14,952 nt of DNA from an uncultured Treponema sp. (GCA_937877535.1 CALFJF010000079.1:1-14952), one strand, 5' to 3'. Positions 5,899 through 13,436 are shown, numbered from the stretch's first letter. Program-made: numbers and translations. The notes: generated by a model not told the origin, from the letters alone.

Positions 5899-6921
5899 TT
5901 ATTTTGTCAACTTTACATTTACATATTTTGCTGGGTCAACAACGTCGGAACCAATGTGAACTTCATAATGCAAATGCGGTCCCGTGGAAAGTCCCGTGTT
6001 TCCAATTGTGCCGATTACATCTCGCTGACTGACTGTTTGTCCTTTTTTTACTTTGACCGTTGACATGTGGCAATATCTTGTATAAGTTCCGTGTTTATGT
6101 TGAATTATGACGTAATTTCCAAATCCCGAATCATAAGCCACGGTAACAACTTTTCCGTTTGCCGTGGCAAGAATCGGGTCGCCCGAACGATACGTTGAAA
6201 TGTCCAAACCTTTGTGAATGTACCAAACGCCAGAAATCGGGTGCGTATTTTGCCCAAATTGTTGCGAAATATGCCCTATTCCGCCTTTTATTGGCCAAAT
6301 ATTTGGAATATCGGTGAAAAGCGTTTCTTGATTTTCAAGCATTTTTCCGATTTGTTCGATTGGTTGAATCGAATCGTCAAGAAACGTCGCAAGTTGCTTC
6401 ATGTCGGAAACTTCTTGCGTGAGTCCTTCGGCGAGTTCTTGCGTTTCAAAAAGCGAGTTGAGGTCGCCGTCTGCCGCTGATTGGCGCGAACTGGTTTTTG
6501 ACTGATTTATTCCCAAAATCGAAAGCGTTTTTGAAAGCGACGTTTTGAATCTTTTTACAGATTGAAGAACGTTGTTGTTTTCGTCGCGAAGTTCGTCAAA
6601 ACTTGCAAGAAGTTCGTGATTTTCTTTTGTCATTTTTGATAATTCGGAGCGGATTCCAGAATCTTGTTTTTTGAAATAAACAAACGAAGCCACGATTCCA
6701 ATGATGAGTAAAATCCCAAACGTGAGCGCAAACACATTTGTCTGAAAATTAACAACTTTTCCACGGGAATGTGGAACAACCATTATCGTAAGTTTGCTGT
6801 CGCACGCGCGGAAAAATCGCATTATACCTCTTCCAATAAACGAGCAACCTGTTTTTATTGCGTTAAAAAGAAGTGAAATTGCATTTTTCTCAAGTCTTTT
6901 GTAATGTTTAGCCCTTGCCAA
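5899..6921 (-). CDS. Membrane-anchored M23 family peptidoglycan endopeptidase
   Basis: The 340-residue protein has a basic cytoplasmic N-terminus (1-62), one membrane segment (about 63-83, FALTFGILLIIGIVASFVYF), a coiled-coil-like stalk (about 88-130) and a C-terminal M23/LytM domain (about 208-335). Zinc ligands H236 and D240 (HKGLD) and H318 (HLH) are present, as are the likely catalytic H285 (YCHM) and H316, so the enzyme should be active on peptide cross-links in the periplasm. Translation probably starts at TTG 6921, with GAGGTG five nt upstream; no better in-frame ATG precedes the conserved region. It is the first gene of the operon and has a well-formed promoter at 7019-7047. The long cytoplasmic tail could contact bactofilin filaments, which is inference. 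Confidence 0.92.
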   Translation of the reverse strand: MARAKHYKRLEKNAISLLFNAIKTGCSFIGRGIMRFFRACDSKLTIMVVPHSRGKVVNFQTNVFALTFGILLIIGIVASFVYFKKQDSGIRSELSKMTKENHELLASFDELRDENNNVLQSVKRFKTSLSKTLSILGINQSKTSSRQSAADGDLNSLFETQELAEGLTQEVSDMKQLATFLDDSIQPIEQIGKMLENQETLFTDIPNIWPIKGGIGHISQQFGQNTHPISGVWYIHKGLDISTYRSGDPILATANGKVVTVAYDSGFGNYVIIQHKHGTYTRYCHMSTVKVKKGQTVSQRDVIGTIGNTGLSTGPHLHYEVHIGSDVVDPAKYVNVKLTK

Positions 6922-7018
6922 TGTCGCACCTCGCTCACACTTGAGCCAAGTCTATATAAAATCTCGAACTTGTTATAAAACTCGGTTAGTTCCCAAACAA
7001 TCCTCTCATATAAAGATT

Positions 7019-7047
7019 ATCATATAGACAGAAAAATAAATAGTCAA
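7019..7047 (-). promoter_or_regulatory. Predicted promoter of the M23-bactofilin-yaaR-ricT operon
   Basis: On the minus strand TTGACT (7042-7047) lies exactly 17 nt before TATGAT (7019-7024), each one base from consensus. The start would be near 7012, giving a leader of about 90 nt to the TTG at 6921. Confidence 0.65.
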
Positions 7048-7074
7048 ACGATTGGAGATTTTAGAGAAAATCGA

Positions 7075-7103
7075 CCTGTTCGATAATTGCATTATCGCTC
7101 AGG
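7075..7103. repeat. Inverted repeat / hairpin between divergent promoters (1)
   Basis: CGATAAT (7081-7087), loop TGC, ATTATCG (7091-7097) form a perfect 7-bp stem. It is extended by CCTG (7075-7078) with CAGG (7100-7103) and flanked by GAAAA and TTTTC, so it could also be a terminator or an operator. Confidence 0.55.
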
Positions 7104-7120
7104 TTTTCGCATTTCACAGT

Positions 7121-7154
7121 AACCGATTCTAAAACTTTCGTTTCAAAATCGGTT
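7121..7154. repeat. Inverted repeat / hairpin between divergent promoters (2)
   Basis: AACCGATTCTAAAAC (7121-7135) and GTTTCAAAATCGGTT (7140-7154) pair over 15 positions with two mismatches and a TTTC loop. It lies between the two promoters and outside both predicted transcripts. Confidence 0.5.
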
Positions 7155-7232
7155 TAATCTCACTTTGATTTTCGGCGGATTGCTTTGCAAATTATATATT
7201 TAGAGATGTTCCACGCCTGATTTTTTATTAAA

Positions 7233-7261
7233 TTGACAGATGAATTTGCTTGTGCTATTCT
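7233..7261 (+). promoter_or_regulatory. Predicted promoter of tatD-dusB
   Basis: A consensus TTGACA (7233-7238), a 17-nt spacer, then TATTCT (7256-7261). The start would be near 7268, which leaves a leader of about 122 nt before the ATG at 7390. Confidence 0.65.
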
Positions 7262-7323
7262 TTTTGAAATCTTGTCGATTCGGCTTAAAAAATCGAAACA
7301 GTCGTGTAAGTCACATTGCGAGA

Positions 7324-7353
7324 TTCAAATTGCTCAAAATGATGCAATTTGAA
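7324..7353 (+). repeat. Perfect inverted repeat in the tatD leader
   Basis: TTCAAATTGC (7324-7333) and GCAATTTGAA (7344-7353) are exact 10-base complements separated by 10 nt. The repeat ends 36 nt before the tatD ATG and lies inside the predicted transcript. It could be a hairpin or an operator. Confidence 0.6.
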
Positions 7354-7389
7354 CGCGCTTTTCATCACATTATTTTAACGGAAGAAAAT

Positions 7390-8172
7390 ATGCAATTTTT
7401 TGATACTCATGCACATATCGGCCTTATAGTCGAGGATTCTATAGAGCAAATTCGCGTGATTCAACAGGCAAAAGTCGCTGATGTTACGCGAATCGTCAGC
7501 ATAAACAATTCTTTGCGGGATTTCAAAAAAGTCTATCCCGTTCTAAAAACGATTCCTGGCGTGTATCACGCGGTTGGAGTTGCGCCCGTGGAGGTTATGA
7601 ATCCTGGAAAAAACTGGATTTCTACGGTGGAATCGAGTGCGAAACTGCCAGGAATTGTGGCGATAGGCGAAACAGGACTTGATTATTACAAGCAGTTTGG
7701 TGACAAGCGGAGTCAAATTGAACTGTTTATTACGCAACTTGAAATTGCGCGAAAATTTGATTTGCCCGTGATAATCCACAATCGTGCGGCGGGAAAAGAC
7801 GTGCTTCAAATTCTCAAAGAAAAAATCCCTCCCGCTGGCGCGATTCTTCATTGTTACGACGAGGACGCAAAATACGCAAAGGCTTGTCTTGACGCGGGTT
7901 TGAACGTGTATTTTTCGTTTGCGGGAAATTTGACATACAAAAATGCGCGAAATCTTCATGAAACGGTATTAAATATTCCTGTGGACAGAATTCTCCTTGA
8001 AACGGAAAGTCCTTTTATGATTCCCGCGCAAGTAAAAGAAAAAAAGCGAACAAGACCTGCGTATCTTGTTCATACCGCAAAATTTCTTGCGGAGTTGCTT
8101 GAACTCCCGCTCGAAGAACTTGCTGCTCAAATTTGGAAAAATAGTTGCAAGATTTTTAGGCTTCCAGAATAG
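7390..8172 (+). CDS. tatD: TatD family metal-dependent hydrolase (putative DNase)
   Basis: The 260-residue TIM-barrel hydrolase is of normal TatD length. Metal-site residues visible are H7 and H9 (DTHAH), E94 (IGETGLDYY), H130 (VIIH) and H154 (LHCYD). TatD enzymes cut single-stranded DNA in the cytoplasm, and some act as D-aminoacyl-tRNA deacylases. Two canonical spots differ: the usual GxHP motif reads GVAP (63-66), and the usual ETD of the last ligand motif reads ETESP (204-208), so Glu replaces the expected Asp. I chose the ATG at 7390 because the protein then begins directly with the conserved MQFFDTHAH and GGAAGA precedes it. An upstream ATG at 7240 falls inside the promoter. It is cotranscribed with dusB, 15 nt downstream. 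Confidence 0.88.
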   Translation: MQFFDTHAHIGLIVEDSIEQIRVIQQAKVADVTRIVSINNSLRDFKKVYPVLKTIPGVYHAVGVAPVEVMNPGKNWISTVESSAKLPGIVAIGETGLDYYKQFGDKRSQIELFITQLEIARKFDLPVIIHNRAAGKDVLQILKEKIPPAGAILHCYDEDAKYAKACLDAGLNVYFSFAGNLTYKNARNLHETVLNIPVDRILLETESPFMIPAQVKEKKRTRPAYLVHTAKFLAELLELPLEELAAQIWKNSCKIFRLPE

Positions 8173-8187
8173 GCAACGCGCGATTTT

Positions 8188-9225
8188 ATGAATCAACAAG
8201 AAATAGAACAAGAAAAAAAATCGCTCTATCATCCCGTCAAAATCGGTTCTTTGGAACTTGACGGGAATCTTTTTCTTGCCCCCGTTGCAGGATATTCTGA
8301 TAGGGCGTTTCGCTCGGTTTGCTTTGATTTTGGAGCGAATTTTGCATACACGGAAATGGTCAGCGCGGAGGCGTTGGTTCGAGGAAATAAAAAGACGGAA
8401 TTTTTAATGCGTCGCGCTCCAAACGAAAAATTTTACGCTGTTCAGATTTTTGGCGGAAATGCGCACACGATGGAAGAAGCGGCAAAAATCGTCATTGAAC
8501 AAACGAGCGCAGATTGCATTGATATAAATTGCGGTTGCCCCGTTCCCAAAATCGTAAAAACGGGCGCGGGAAGTGCGCTCACGCGCGACGTTGAAAGGCT
8601 TGGAGAAATTGTGCGTTCAGTTGTTCGCGCAGCAAAAAATTCCGCCCGCCCACAAATTCCTGTAACCGTAAAAATCCGCTCAGGCTGGGACTCGGAGCAT
8701 TTGACGTACAAAGAGGCAGCCCTTGCTGCAATCGAATCTGGAGCGTCGGCGATAACGTTACACGCGCGAACGAGGGCGCAAGGCTACGAGGGCAAAGCGA
8801 ATTGGGATTTTCTTTCGGAACTCGTGCGCCTTTCAAAAGAAAAAACGGGTGGAATCGTAAAAATCTTTGGTTCTGGCGACGCATTTTCTCCTCAAGACGC
8901 AAAAAAAATGCTTTTGGAAACCGACTGCGACGGCGTGATGTTTGCTCGGGGCGCAATGGGAAATCCGTTTATTTTTGAAAGAACGCGCACTTTTCTTTTG
9001 ACCGGCGAGGATTTTGACATTTCGTTTGACGAAAAAATCAAAGCAGGATTTCGAGAACTCGCTCTCCTTGTGGAAGATTTGGGCGAGAAAGGCGCGTGCC
9101 TTGAAGCACGAAAGCGGTTTTGCGCGTATGCCCGCGGAGTAAACGGTAGTGCCACGCTTAGACGAAAAATCGTTCAAGCAGAAAGCGTTTCCGACTACCG
9201 CGCCCTTTTTTCCGAATGGCTCTAA
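8188..9225 (+). CDS. dusB: tRNA-dihydrouridine synthase, DusB-like
   Basis: The 345-residue FMN enzyme reduces uridine to dihydrouridine in tRNA. The TIM-barrel signatures appear in order: APVAGYSDRAFR (31-42), DINCGCPVPKI (112-122) with catalytic C117, VKIRSGWD (151-158), LHARTRAQGYEGKANW (191-206), a phosphate-binding GSGDAFSP (228-235), and the FARGAMGNPFIF stretch (252-263). The basic helical C-terminal domain, which binds tRNA, follows (about 285-345). It starts 15 nt after tatD with only a weak ribosome site, so translation may depend on coupling. The Dus family is certain; the DusB subgroup is the likely one in bacteria carrying a single Dus, but was not tested by alignment. Confidence 0.93.
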   Translation: MNQQEIEQEKKSLYHPVKIGSLELDGNLFLAPVAGYSDRAFRSVCFDFGANFAYTEMVSAEALVRGNKKTEFLMRRAPNEKFYAVQIFGGNAHTMEEAAKIVIEQTSADCIDINCGCPVPKIVKTGAGSALTRDVERLGEIVRSVVRAAKNSARPQIPVTVKIRSGWDSEHLTYKEAALAAIESGASAITLHARTRAQGYEGKANWDFLSELVRLSKEKTGGIVKIFGSGDAFSPQDAKKMLLETDCDGVMFARGAMGNPFIFERTRTFLLTGEDFDISFDEKIKAGFRELALLVEDLGEKGACLEARKRFCAYARGVNGSATLRRKIVQAESVSDYRALFSEWL

Positions 9226-9297
9226 AAATCTTTTGCAAGCGGTTTCGACTTGTCTGTCGATAGGCAGGCGTGGCTCAATCTTCGATGATTTTTCAAT

Positions 9298-9332
9298 AAA
9301 AAAAACCGCCCTTTTTGAGAGCGGCTTTTTTT
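9298..9332. terminator. Bidirectional terminator between dusB and the lipoprotein gene
   Basis: A short GC stem CCGC (9305-9308)/GCGG (9320-9323) is extended inside by three further weak pairs. It is flanked outside by an A-tract (9298-9304) and a T-tract (9325-9332), giving a U-run in both directions. It separates convergent genes and ends 13 nt before the lipoprotein stop. Confidence 0.8.
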
Positions 9333-9345
9333 TATGAACGGCGGG

Positions 9346-9771
9346 TTAGTTCTTTTTCCAGGTTGTATCCGTTGTATCGGTTGCAGTGCCGTCGGCTTTG
9401 ATTGTAAACGTGCGGTTTAAGTATGCTTTCATTTCGTCGTCGAGTTCTGACGGAACATCAATCATTGTAAAATCGCTGCCGCCGTCAAAAAATGATTTTG
9501 CGATTTTCTTTGTAGTTGCAACAACTTCTCCCGCTTCGGCGGGCTTTCCTGTGTACGTGCCAGTTGCGTAAGTCCGTCCGTCGCCTGCAAACGCAAATGT
9601 TGAATCGGCGTAGAACGTAATTGTGACAGGGTCTTCTTCAGTTTGTTCTGTAAACGAAGCCACAACCGCAGGACCGTTGTCTTCATCGTCATCATCGGAG
9701 CAAGACGCAAATCCAAATCCAGCAACCGCAATCGCTACTGCCACCGCCATCATTTTGAAAAATTTTTTCAT
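9346..9771 (-). CDS. Small lipoprotein, function unknown
   Basis: The 141-residue product starts MKKFFKMM, followed by a hydrophobic core and a lipobox GFASC with the lipidated cysteine at residue 24. Right after it comes a very acidic tether, SDDDDEDN (25-32). The mature part shows an extracytoplasmic beta-rich pattern (ITFYADSTFAFAGDGRTYATGTYTGKPAEAG), of the kind seen in small treponemal lipoproteins that repeat 'GTYTG'. The protein should sit on a membrane facing the periplasm or the outside. The start at 9771 is supported by GGAAGGAG about 5 nt upstream; a longer frame from 9801 has no ribosome site. It carries the same upstream element as the beta-helix gene. It stands alone and is convergent with dusB. 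No specific function can be given. Confidence 0.8.
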   Translation of the reverse strand: MKKFFKMMAVAVAIAVAGFGFASCSDDDDEDNGPAVVASFTEQTEEDPVTITFYADSTFAFAGDGRTYATGTYTGKPAEAGEVVATTKKIAKSFFDGGSDFTMIDVPSELDDEMKAYLNRTFTIKADGTATDTTDTTWKKN

Positions 9772-9807
9772 AAAATACTCCTTCCCGTCTTTGCGGGTCA
9801 AAAAAGA

Positions 9808-9841
9808 TAGAGTACTCTACAAAAAAAAAGTATTTATTCAA
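9808..9841 (-). promoter_or_regulatory. Shared T-tract promoter-like element, copy 2 (lipoprotein gene)
   Basis: The plus strand reads TACTCTAC (9813-9820), nine A (9821-9829), GTATTTATTC. On the minus strand TTGAAT (9836-9841) lies 16 nt before TAGAGT (9814-9819). The -10 region is part of a perfect 12-bp palindrome, TAGAGTACTCTA (9808-9819). The start near 9807 gives a leader of about 36 nt to the ATG at 9771. Confidence 0.55.
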
Positions 9842-9923
9842 GTAGCGAGAAATCGATTTGTTCGCCAAAATCTGTTTTGAAAAGTCGTTTTTTCCTCGTT
9901 TCATTTTTCAAAAATCTTATTTG

Positions 9924-9952
9924 TTGTAAAACCTTGAAAATTAAACTAAAAT
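9924..9952 (+). promoter_or_regulatory. Predicted promoter of the 528-aa protein / GGDEF operon
   Basis: TTGTAA (9924-9929), a 17-nt spacer, then TAAAAT (9947-9952). The -10 ends only 9 nt before the ATG at 9962, so the transcript would start at or within a few bases of the start codon. No Shine-Dalgarno is present, which agrees with a leaderless message. Confidence 0.5.
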
Positions 9953-9961
9953 AAAAGAACT

Positions 9962-11548
9962 ATGGGTTTTATTCAGACGCTGACAGAATTTTTTGAGTCT
10001 ATTTTTAAGGCATCTTCTCCAGAAGTGAAAAAACGGCAAGAACTTCGCAAAATTGAAGCGGAACTTCGTGCCAGACAGCCGCAAATTTTCAAGAACGAAC
10101 TTCTGCAGCCGAATTTTGCGGAATTGTTCAGGATTCTTTACGAAAACACAAAGCCGATAGAACGCATTTTGAGCGACACGATAAGTTCTCAAGATATGAA
10201 GAAAGTTGGACGGTTTGAGTCGCAATTAATTCTTACGGGGTTTGATGACGAGTCGCAGAAAAAATTTGAAAAATTGAGTTACGAAAACCGAAAAAAATCT
10301 GTGGAACAAACGAACCTCACGATGAATCAGCAGTTTGAATTGCAACGAAAATCTTTTTCCGAGTTGCTTCGTCAAATCGAAAAAGGCGAATTCAAAAAAA
10401 TCGACGAAACGATTACGCGGCTTCACCAACTTGCCGACGTGTGTCGATTTAATTGTATAAATGTGATTCACGCTTTTGACTCAAGTTATGAAGGAGTTTC
10501 GCCTTCTCTGGCAAATCCGCACGCGGTCAGTCCTGAAACGGTGAGTGCGTCGTTGCAAGATTTGTATTTTATAACGGCGAATTTATCGTTGAACGCTTCG
10601 GTTGTTCGCGCGGTTTCGGCTTTGCAAGAAATTCGCGTTGGACACGCGCTTTCTTCTGAAGAAGCCGAATCGATTGCGGGAAATATCAGAAAAATCAGCG
10701 CGGTTTTTTCAAAAATGTTCGATTCTGAAACGCTCCGAAAAGTCATTTGTATTGCAAAAAAAGACCCGTCGTTTAAGCCAAAAATCGCCACGTATTCCGA
10801 CGGTGCGCTCAAGCGATTTGTGGAGTTTGCACAAGGGCGTTTTGAGGCGGACGAAAACAGAATCAAAACGGAAATTAAAGATTACACGATTTCTTTTGAA
10901 CTACGGGAACTGTTTGGCGAAGCCCCGTTGCTTGAATTAAAAACGTACAATTCCGCGACAAACGAAAAAATCAGAAATTGCTCGCCACATTCGTTTGAGT
11001 GGATTACGCCGCTTCAAACGATGAAAACGTTTATCAATATGTATTTTTCCGAGGCGGTTCGCACGGTTTTGAACAACATTGTAATCGAAGGATTTTTCTC
11101 GAATCCGTCGTACAAAACGGACTTTTCGTCGCAAGTTTACGCTTGCAACGAAATTCCCAATAGGCTTGCGGCTTTTGAAAAATCGTTTGAACGCGGAGAA
11201 AAAAACGACGAAGCGAATCTGCTTGGCATAATTTCCGATTGCGCTTCCGACCCGTCGTTTATAAAATTGCTCGGCGAAAACGTAAAATCAATAAACAATC
11301 AAGCGTATGCTATCATTCAAGAGGAGAGCAAAAATCTCTTTAGTTTGTACAAACAAATCAGCGAGTTGATTTTGGACGCAAAAAAAAGCAAAAGCGACCT
11401 TATTTCAAATATAAAAGTTCTTATGGCATCTTCAAGAAATCGAGATGGTTCTGGAATTCTTGAGCAACAGCACAGTTCTTGGAAGACTTTTTTGAAAATT
11501 ATGAAGAACTACGCAATAATCGGGGAGTTGGATGACGACGAAAAATAA
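9962..11548 (+). CDS. Uncharacterised 528-residue cytoplasmic protein (spirochaete-type, possibly DUF5312)
   Basis: I do not recognise a defined function. The protein appears soluble: no signal peptide and no membrane segment. It is rich in Lys, Glu, Ser and Phe, with long predicted helices, for example VKKRQELRKIEAELRARQPQ near residue 22 and ELQRKSFSELLRQIEKGEFK near residue 125. From memory it resembles a spirochaete-restricted family listed as DUF5312, but I could not check this. It opens a four-gene plus-strand cassette and overlaps the diguanylate cyclase gene by 17 nt, so the two should be made together. Base use matches the neighbouring core genes. The ATG at 9962 is the first in frame; it lacks a Shine-Dalgarno. 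A role in c-di-GMP signalling is suggested only by position. Confidence 0.65.
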   Translation: MGFIQTLTEFFESIFKASSPEVKKRQELRKIEAELRARQPQIFKNELLQPNFAELFRILYENTKPIERILSDTISSQDMKKVGRFESQLILTGFDDESQKKFEKLSYENRKKSVEQTNLTMNQQFELQRKSFSELLRQIEKGEFKKIDETITRLHQLADVCRFNCINVIHAFDSSYEGVSPSLANPHAVSPETVSASLQDLYFITANLSLNASVVRAVSALQEIRVGHALSSEEAESIAGNIRKISAVFSKMFDSETLRKVICIAKKDPSFKPKIATYSDGALKRFVEFAQGRFEADENRIKTEIKDYTISFELRELFGEAPLLELKTYNSATNEKIRNCSPHSFEWITPLQTMKTFINMYFSEAVRTVLNNIVIEGFFSNPSYKTDFSSQVYACNEIPNRLAAFEKSFERGEKNDEANLLGIISDCASDPSFIKLLGENVKSINNQAYAIIQEESKNLFSLYKQISELILDAKKSKSDLISNIKVLMASSRNRDGSGILEQQHSSWKTFLKIMKNYAIIGELDDDEK

Positions 11549-12737
11549 CTTGATTTTTGGAACAGAGCATCCAAGCGTTTCTTGTTCCGATGAGTCGTGC
11601 AGGGCGTATCGGAACAGTTGCGAAAAGCAAATCTACGATTTACAGCAGATTCTTGAGATTTCCCGCTCTCTTTGCTCAACACTTGAGTTTACAAAACTCG
11701 TGCAGGCAATGCTTGACAGTTGCATGACGCTTTTTCTCGTTCAAAGTGCGGGTTGCTTTCTTGTTGAATCAATGGATTCCGATACGTTTGTTCTTGGCGA
11801 GAGTTTTGTTGGACTCGAACTCGACCCCGAAATCGAGTACAAAATTTCTGCCGTAAGTCCGCTTGCTGCCGTTCTTGAAGAAAATCGAGTTTACACGCTC
11901 CTTGAACTCGAAAAAGTTTTGAGCGAAACTGAAAACAATCGTCGCGAAGAAGACGAAAAACAACTCCGAAAAGACATACAAGTTCTTTCTTCGCTTCATC
12001 CGACGTTGATTGTGCCGCTTTTGCAACGCGGGCATCTTGAAGGAATTTTGATTTTTGGAGAGCGAATCATAATCGGACCTGACGACGGCAATAATTTTGG
12101 AGACGAGCAAGACGAACTTTTTAGCGATTACGAAAAGGCGCGTGCACTCGAAATTGCATCTCTTGCGGCAATCGCCATAAACAACGCGATTTTAATTGAG
12201 CGGTCAAGCACCGACATGATGACGCATCTCAAACTCAAATATTATTTTTTCAATATGCTTTCCGAAAAACTTGAGTTGGTGGCAAAAGAAGACGGAAGTA
12301 TTGCTGTTTTAATGTTCGACATTGATTTTTTCAAAAAATTCAATGACACATACGGACATGCCTGCGGAGATTACGTTCTAAAAACAGTCGCTTCAATTAT
12401 TGCTTCAAGCGTTCGGAATGTTGACATCGCTTCTCGCTACGGTGGCGAAGAGTTCACGGTTCTTCTTGTTGACACGGCAAAAGACGAAGCACTTTCTGTT
12501 GCGGAGCGGATTCGTTCTCGTGTTGAAACGTTCAAATTTCTGTACCAAGAAACCGAGATGCGCGTTACCATTAGCGTTGGCGTTTCCGTTTTTGACTCCG
12601 AAGCAAATCCCGAAACAAATCCAAAAATCCTTGTGGAGCAAGCAGACAAAGCGTTGTATGCTTCAAAGCGGGCGGGAAGAAACCGCGTTACATTTGCAGA
12701 TTCAAACGTGATTTCAAGCGAGAATTTGCCGAAATAA
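11532..12737 (+). CDS. GAF-GGDEF diguanylate cyclase
   Basis: The 401-residue protein has an N-terminal GAF-like sensor domain (about 38-222) and a C-terminal GGDEF domain (about 226-388). It should make c-di-GMP from two GTP. The active loop is GGEEF (304-308), the metal-binding aspartate lies in FDIDFFKKFND (D263), and an inhibitory I-site RNVD (295-298) sits exactly five residues before GGEEF. The enzyme is therefore predicted to be active and product-inhibited. No membrane segment is seen, so it is probably cytoplasmic and senses a small ligand. The N-terminal 35 residues contain several cysteines (C18, C23, C30). The ATG has GGGGAG just upstream and lies inside the preceding gene. As I recall, Treponema pallidum also has a GGDEF protein (TP0981); its neighbourhood was not compared. 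Confidence 0.92.
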   Translation: MTTKNNLIFGTEHPSVSCSDESCRAYRNSCEKQIYDLQQILEISRSLCSTLEFTKLVQAMLDSCMTLFLVQSAGCFLVESMDSDTFVLGESFVGLELDPEIEYKISAVSPLAAVLEENRVYTLLELEKVLSETENNRREEDEKQLRKDIQVLSSLHPTLIVPLLQRGHLEGILIFGERIIIGPDDGNNFGDEQDELFSDYEKARALEIASLAAIAINNAILIERSSTDMMTHLKLKYYFFNMLSEKLELVAKEDGSIAVLMFDIDFFKKFNDTYGHACGDYVLKTVASIIASSVRNVDIASRYGGEEFTVLLVDTAKDEALSVAERIRSRVETFKFLYQETEMRVTISVGVSVFDSEANPETNPKILVEQADKALYASKRAGRNRVTFADSNVISSENLPK

Positions 12738-12743
12738 ATTCAA

Positions 12744-13436
12744 ATGGATTCAAAGAATTTTTCCGTTCTTTCAAAATTGAGAACTCCGTTCCGTTATTCA
12801 TACAATCGAGTCGTTCTCGTTTTGATTTGCATTTGTTGCGTTTCGTTCGCCCTGTTTCGCTTTCGACTTTTTCCAATAAACGAAAGTTCGCTTGCGCTTA
12901 GTGTTGCAGGGCTTTGGAGTCGGGCGTTTTGGCAACCTGTCACGTATCTTTTTATGCACGGAAGCACAAGTCATCTTTTTTTTAATATGCTCGCGTTGCT
13001 TTTTTTTGGACTTCCCGTTGAAAAAGCCATTGGTTCAAAGGAATTTGCGTTCTTGTATTTTGTAACGGGAATTTTGTCTGGGATTTTTTCTGCGCTCGTG
13101 TATTACGTTTTGGGACTTCACCAGATTTTGAGCGGAGGATACCCGCAAGCGTGGCTCTATCAACTTGTGGGCGCAAGTGGCGCGATTTACGGAATTCTTT
13201 TGACTTATGCGGTTGTTTTTCCGCGTGCAAAGATTTTCATTTACGCATTGATTCCCGTTCCCGCTCCGCTATTAGTGATACTTTATGCGGCAATCGAGTT
13301 TTTTAGTCAGTTTTTAGGTTCGTCTAATGTTGCGCACTGTACGCACCTTGCGGGGTTCGGCTTTGCATTTCTCTACATTTTTTTACGGATGGGAGTAAAC
13401 CCGATACGAGTATGGAAAAACGCTTACGGACGGTAG
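12744..13436 (+). CDS. Rhomboid family intramembrane serine protease
   Basis: The 230-residue polytopic protein has about six hydrophobic segments. Rhomboid hallmarks are intact: WQPVTYLFMHGSTSHLFFNM (63-82) with H77 and N81, the catalytic serine S145 in GASGA (143-147), and the catalytic histidine H201 in HLAGFGFAFLY. Rhomboids cleave transmembrane segments of substrate proteins inside the membrane. It starts 6 nt after the diguanylate cyclase stop, with no clear Shine-Dalgarno, and overlaps the next gene by 25 nt. The exported protein encoded next, which has a long hydrophobic N-terminal segment, is a natural candidate partner or substrate; this is inference from gene order only. Confidence 0.92.
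   Translation: MDSKNFSVLSKLRTPFRYSYNRVVLVLICICCVSFALFRFRLFPINESSLALSVAGLWSRAFWQPVTYLFMHGSTSHLFFNMLALLFFGLPVEKAIGSKEFAFLYFVTGILSGIFSALVYYVLGLHQILSGGYPQAWLYQLVGASGAIYGILLTYAVVFPRAKIFIYALIPVPAPLLVILYAAIEFFSQFLGSSNVAHCTHLAGFGFAFLYIFLRMGVNPIRVWKNAYGR

Larger units (their letters stand above)
6922..7389. other. 468-nt divergent intergenic region between the M23 operon and tatD
   Basis: No gene or tRNA was found. The region holds two opposing promoters (7019-7047 minus, 7233-7261 plus), two hairpins between them (7075-7103 and 7121-7154) and an inverted repeat in the tatD leader (7324-7353). The reading frame open from 7240 is mostly leader: it begins inside the predicted tatD promoter and encodes nothing like the TatD N-terminus before the ATG at 7390. 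Confidence 0.6.

Noticed and set aside
6922..7239. tRNA or small structured RNA gene in the divergent gap
   Set aside because: I looked for cloverleaf arms, a TTCGA-type T-loop and a CCA end and saw none. Only the listed hairpins are present.
7240..7389. N-terminal extension of TatD from the ATG at 7240
   Set aside because: That ATG lies within the predicted promoter, and the extra 50 residues look like translated leader. Family alignment expects the protein to begin at MQFFDTHAH.
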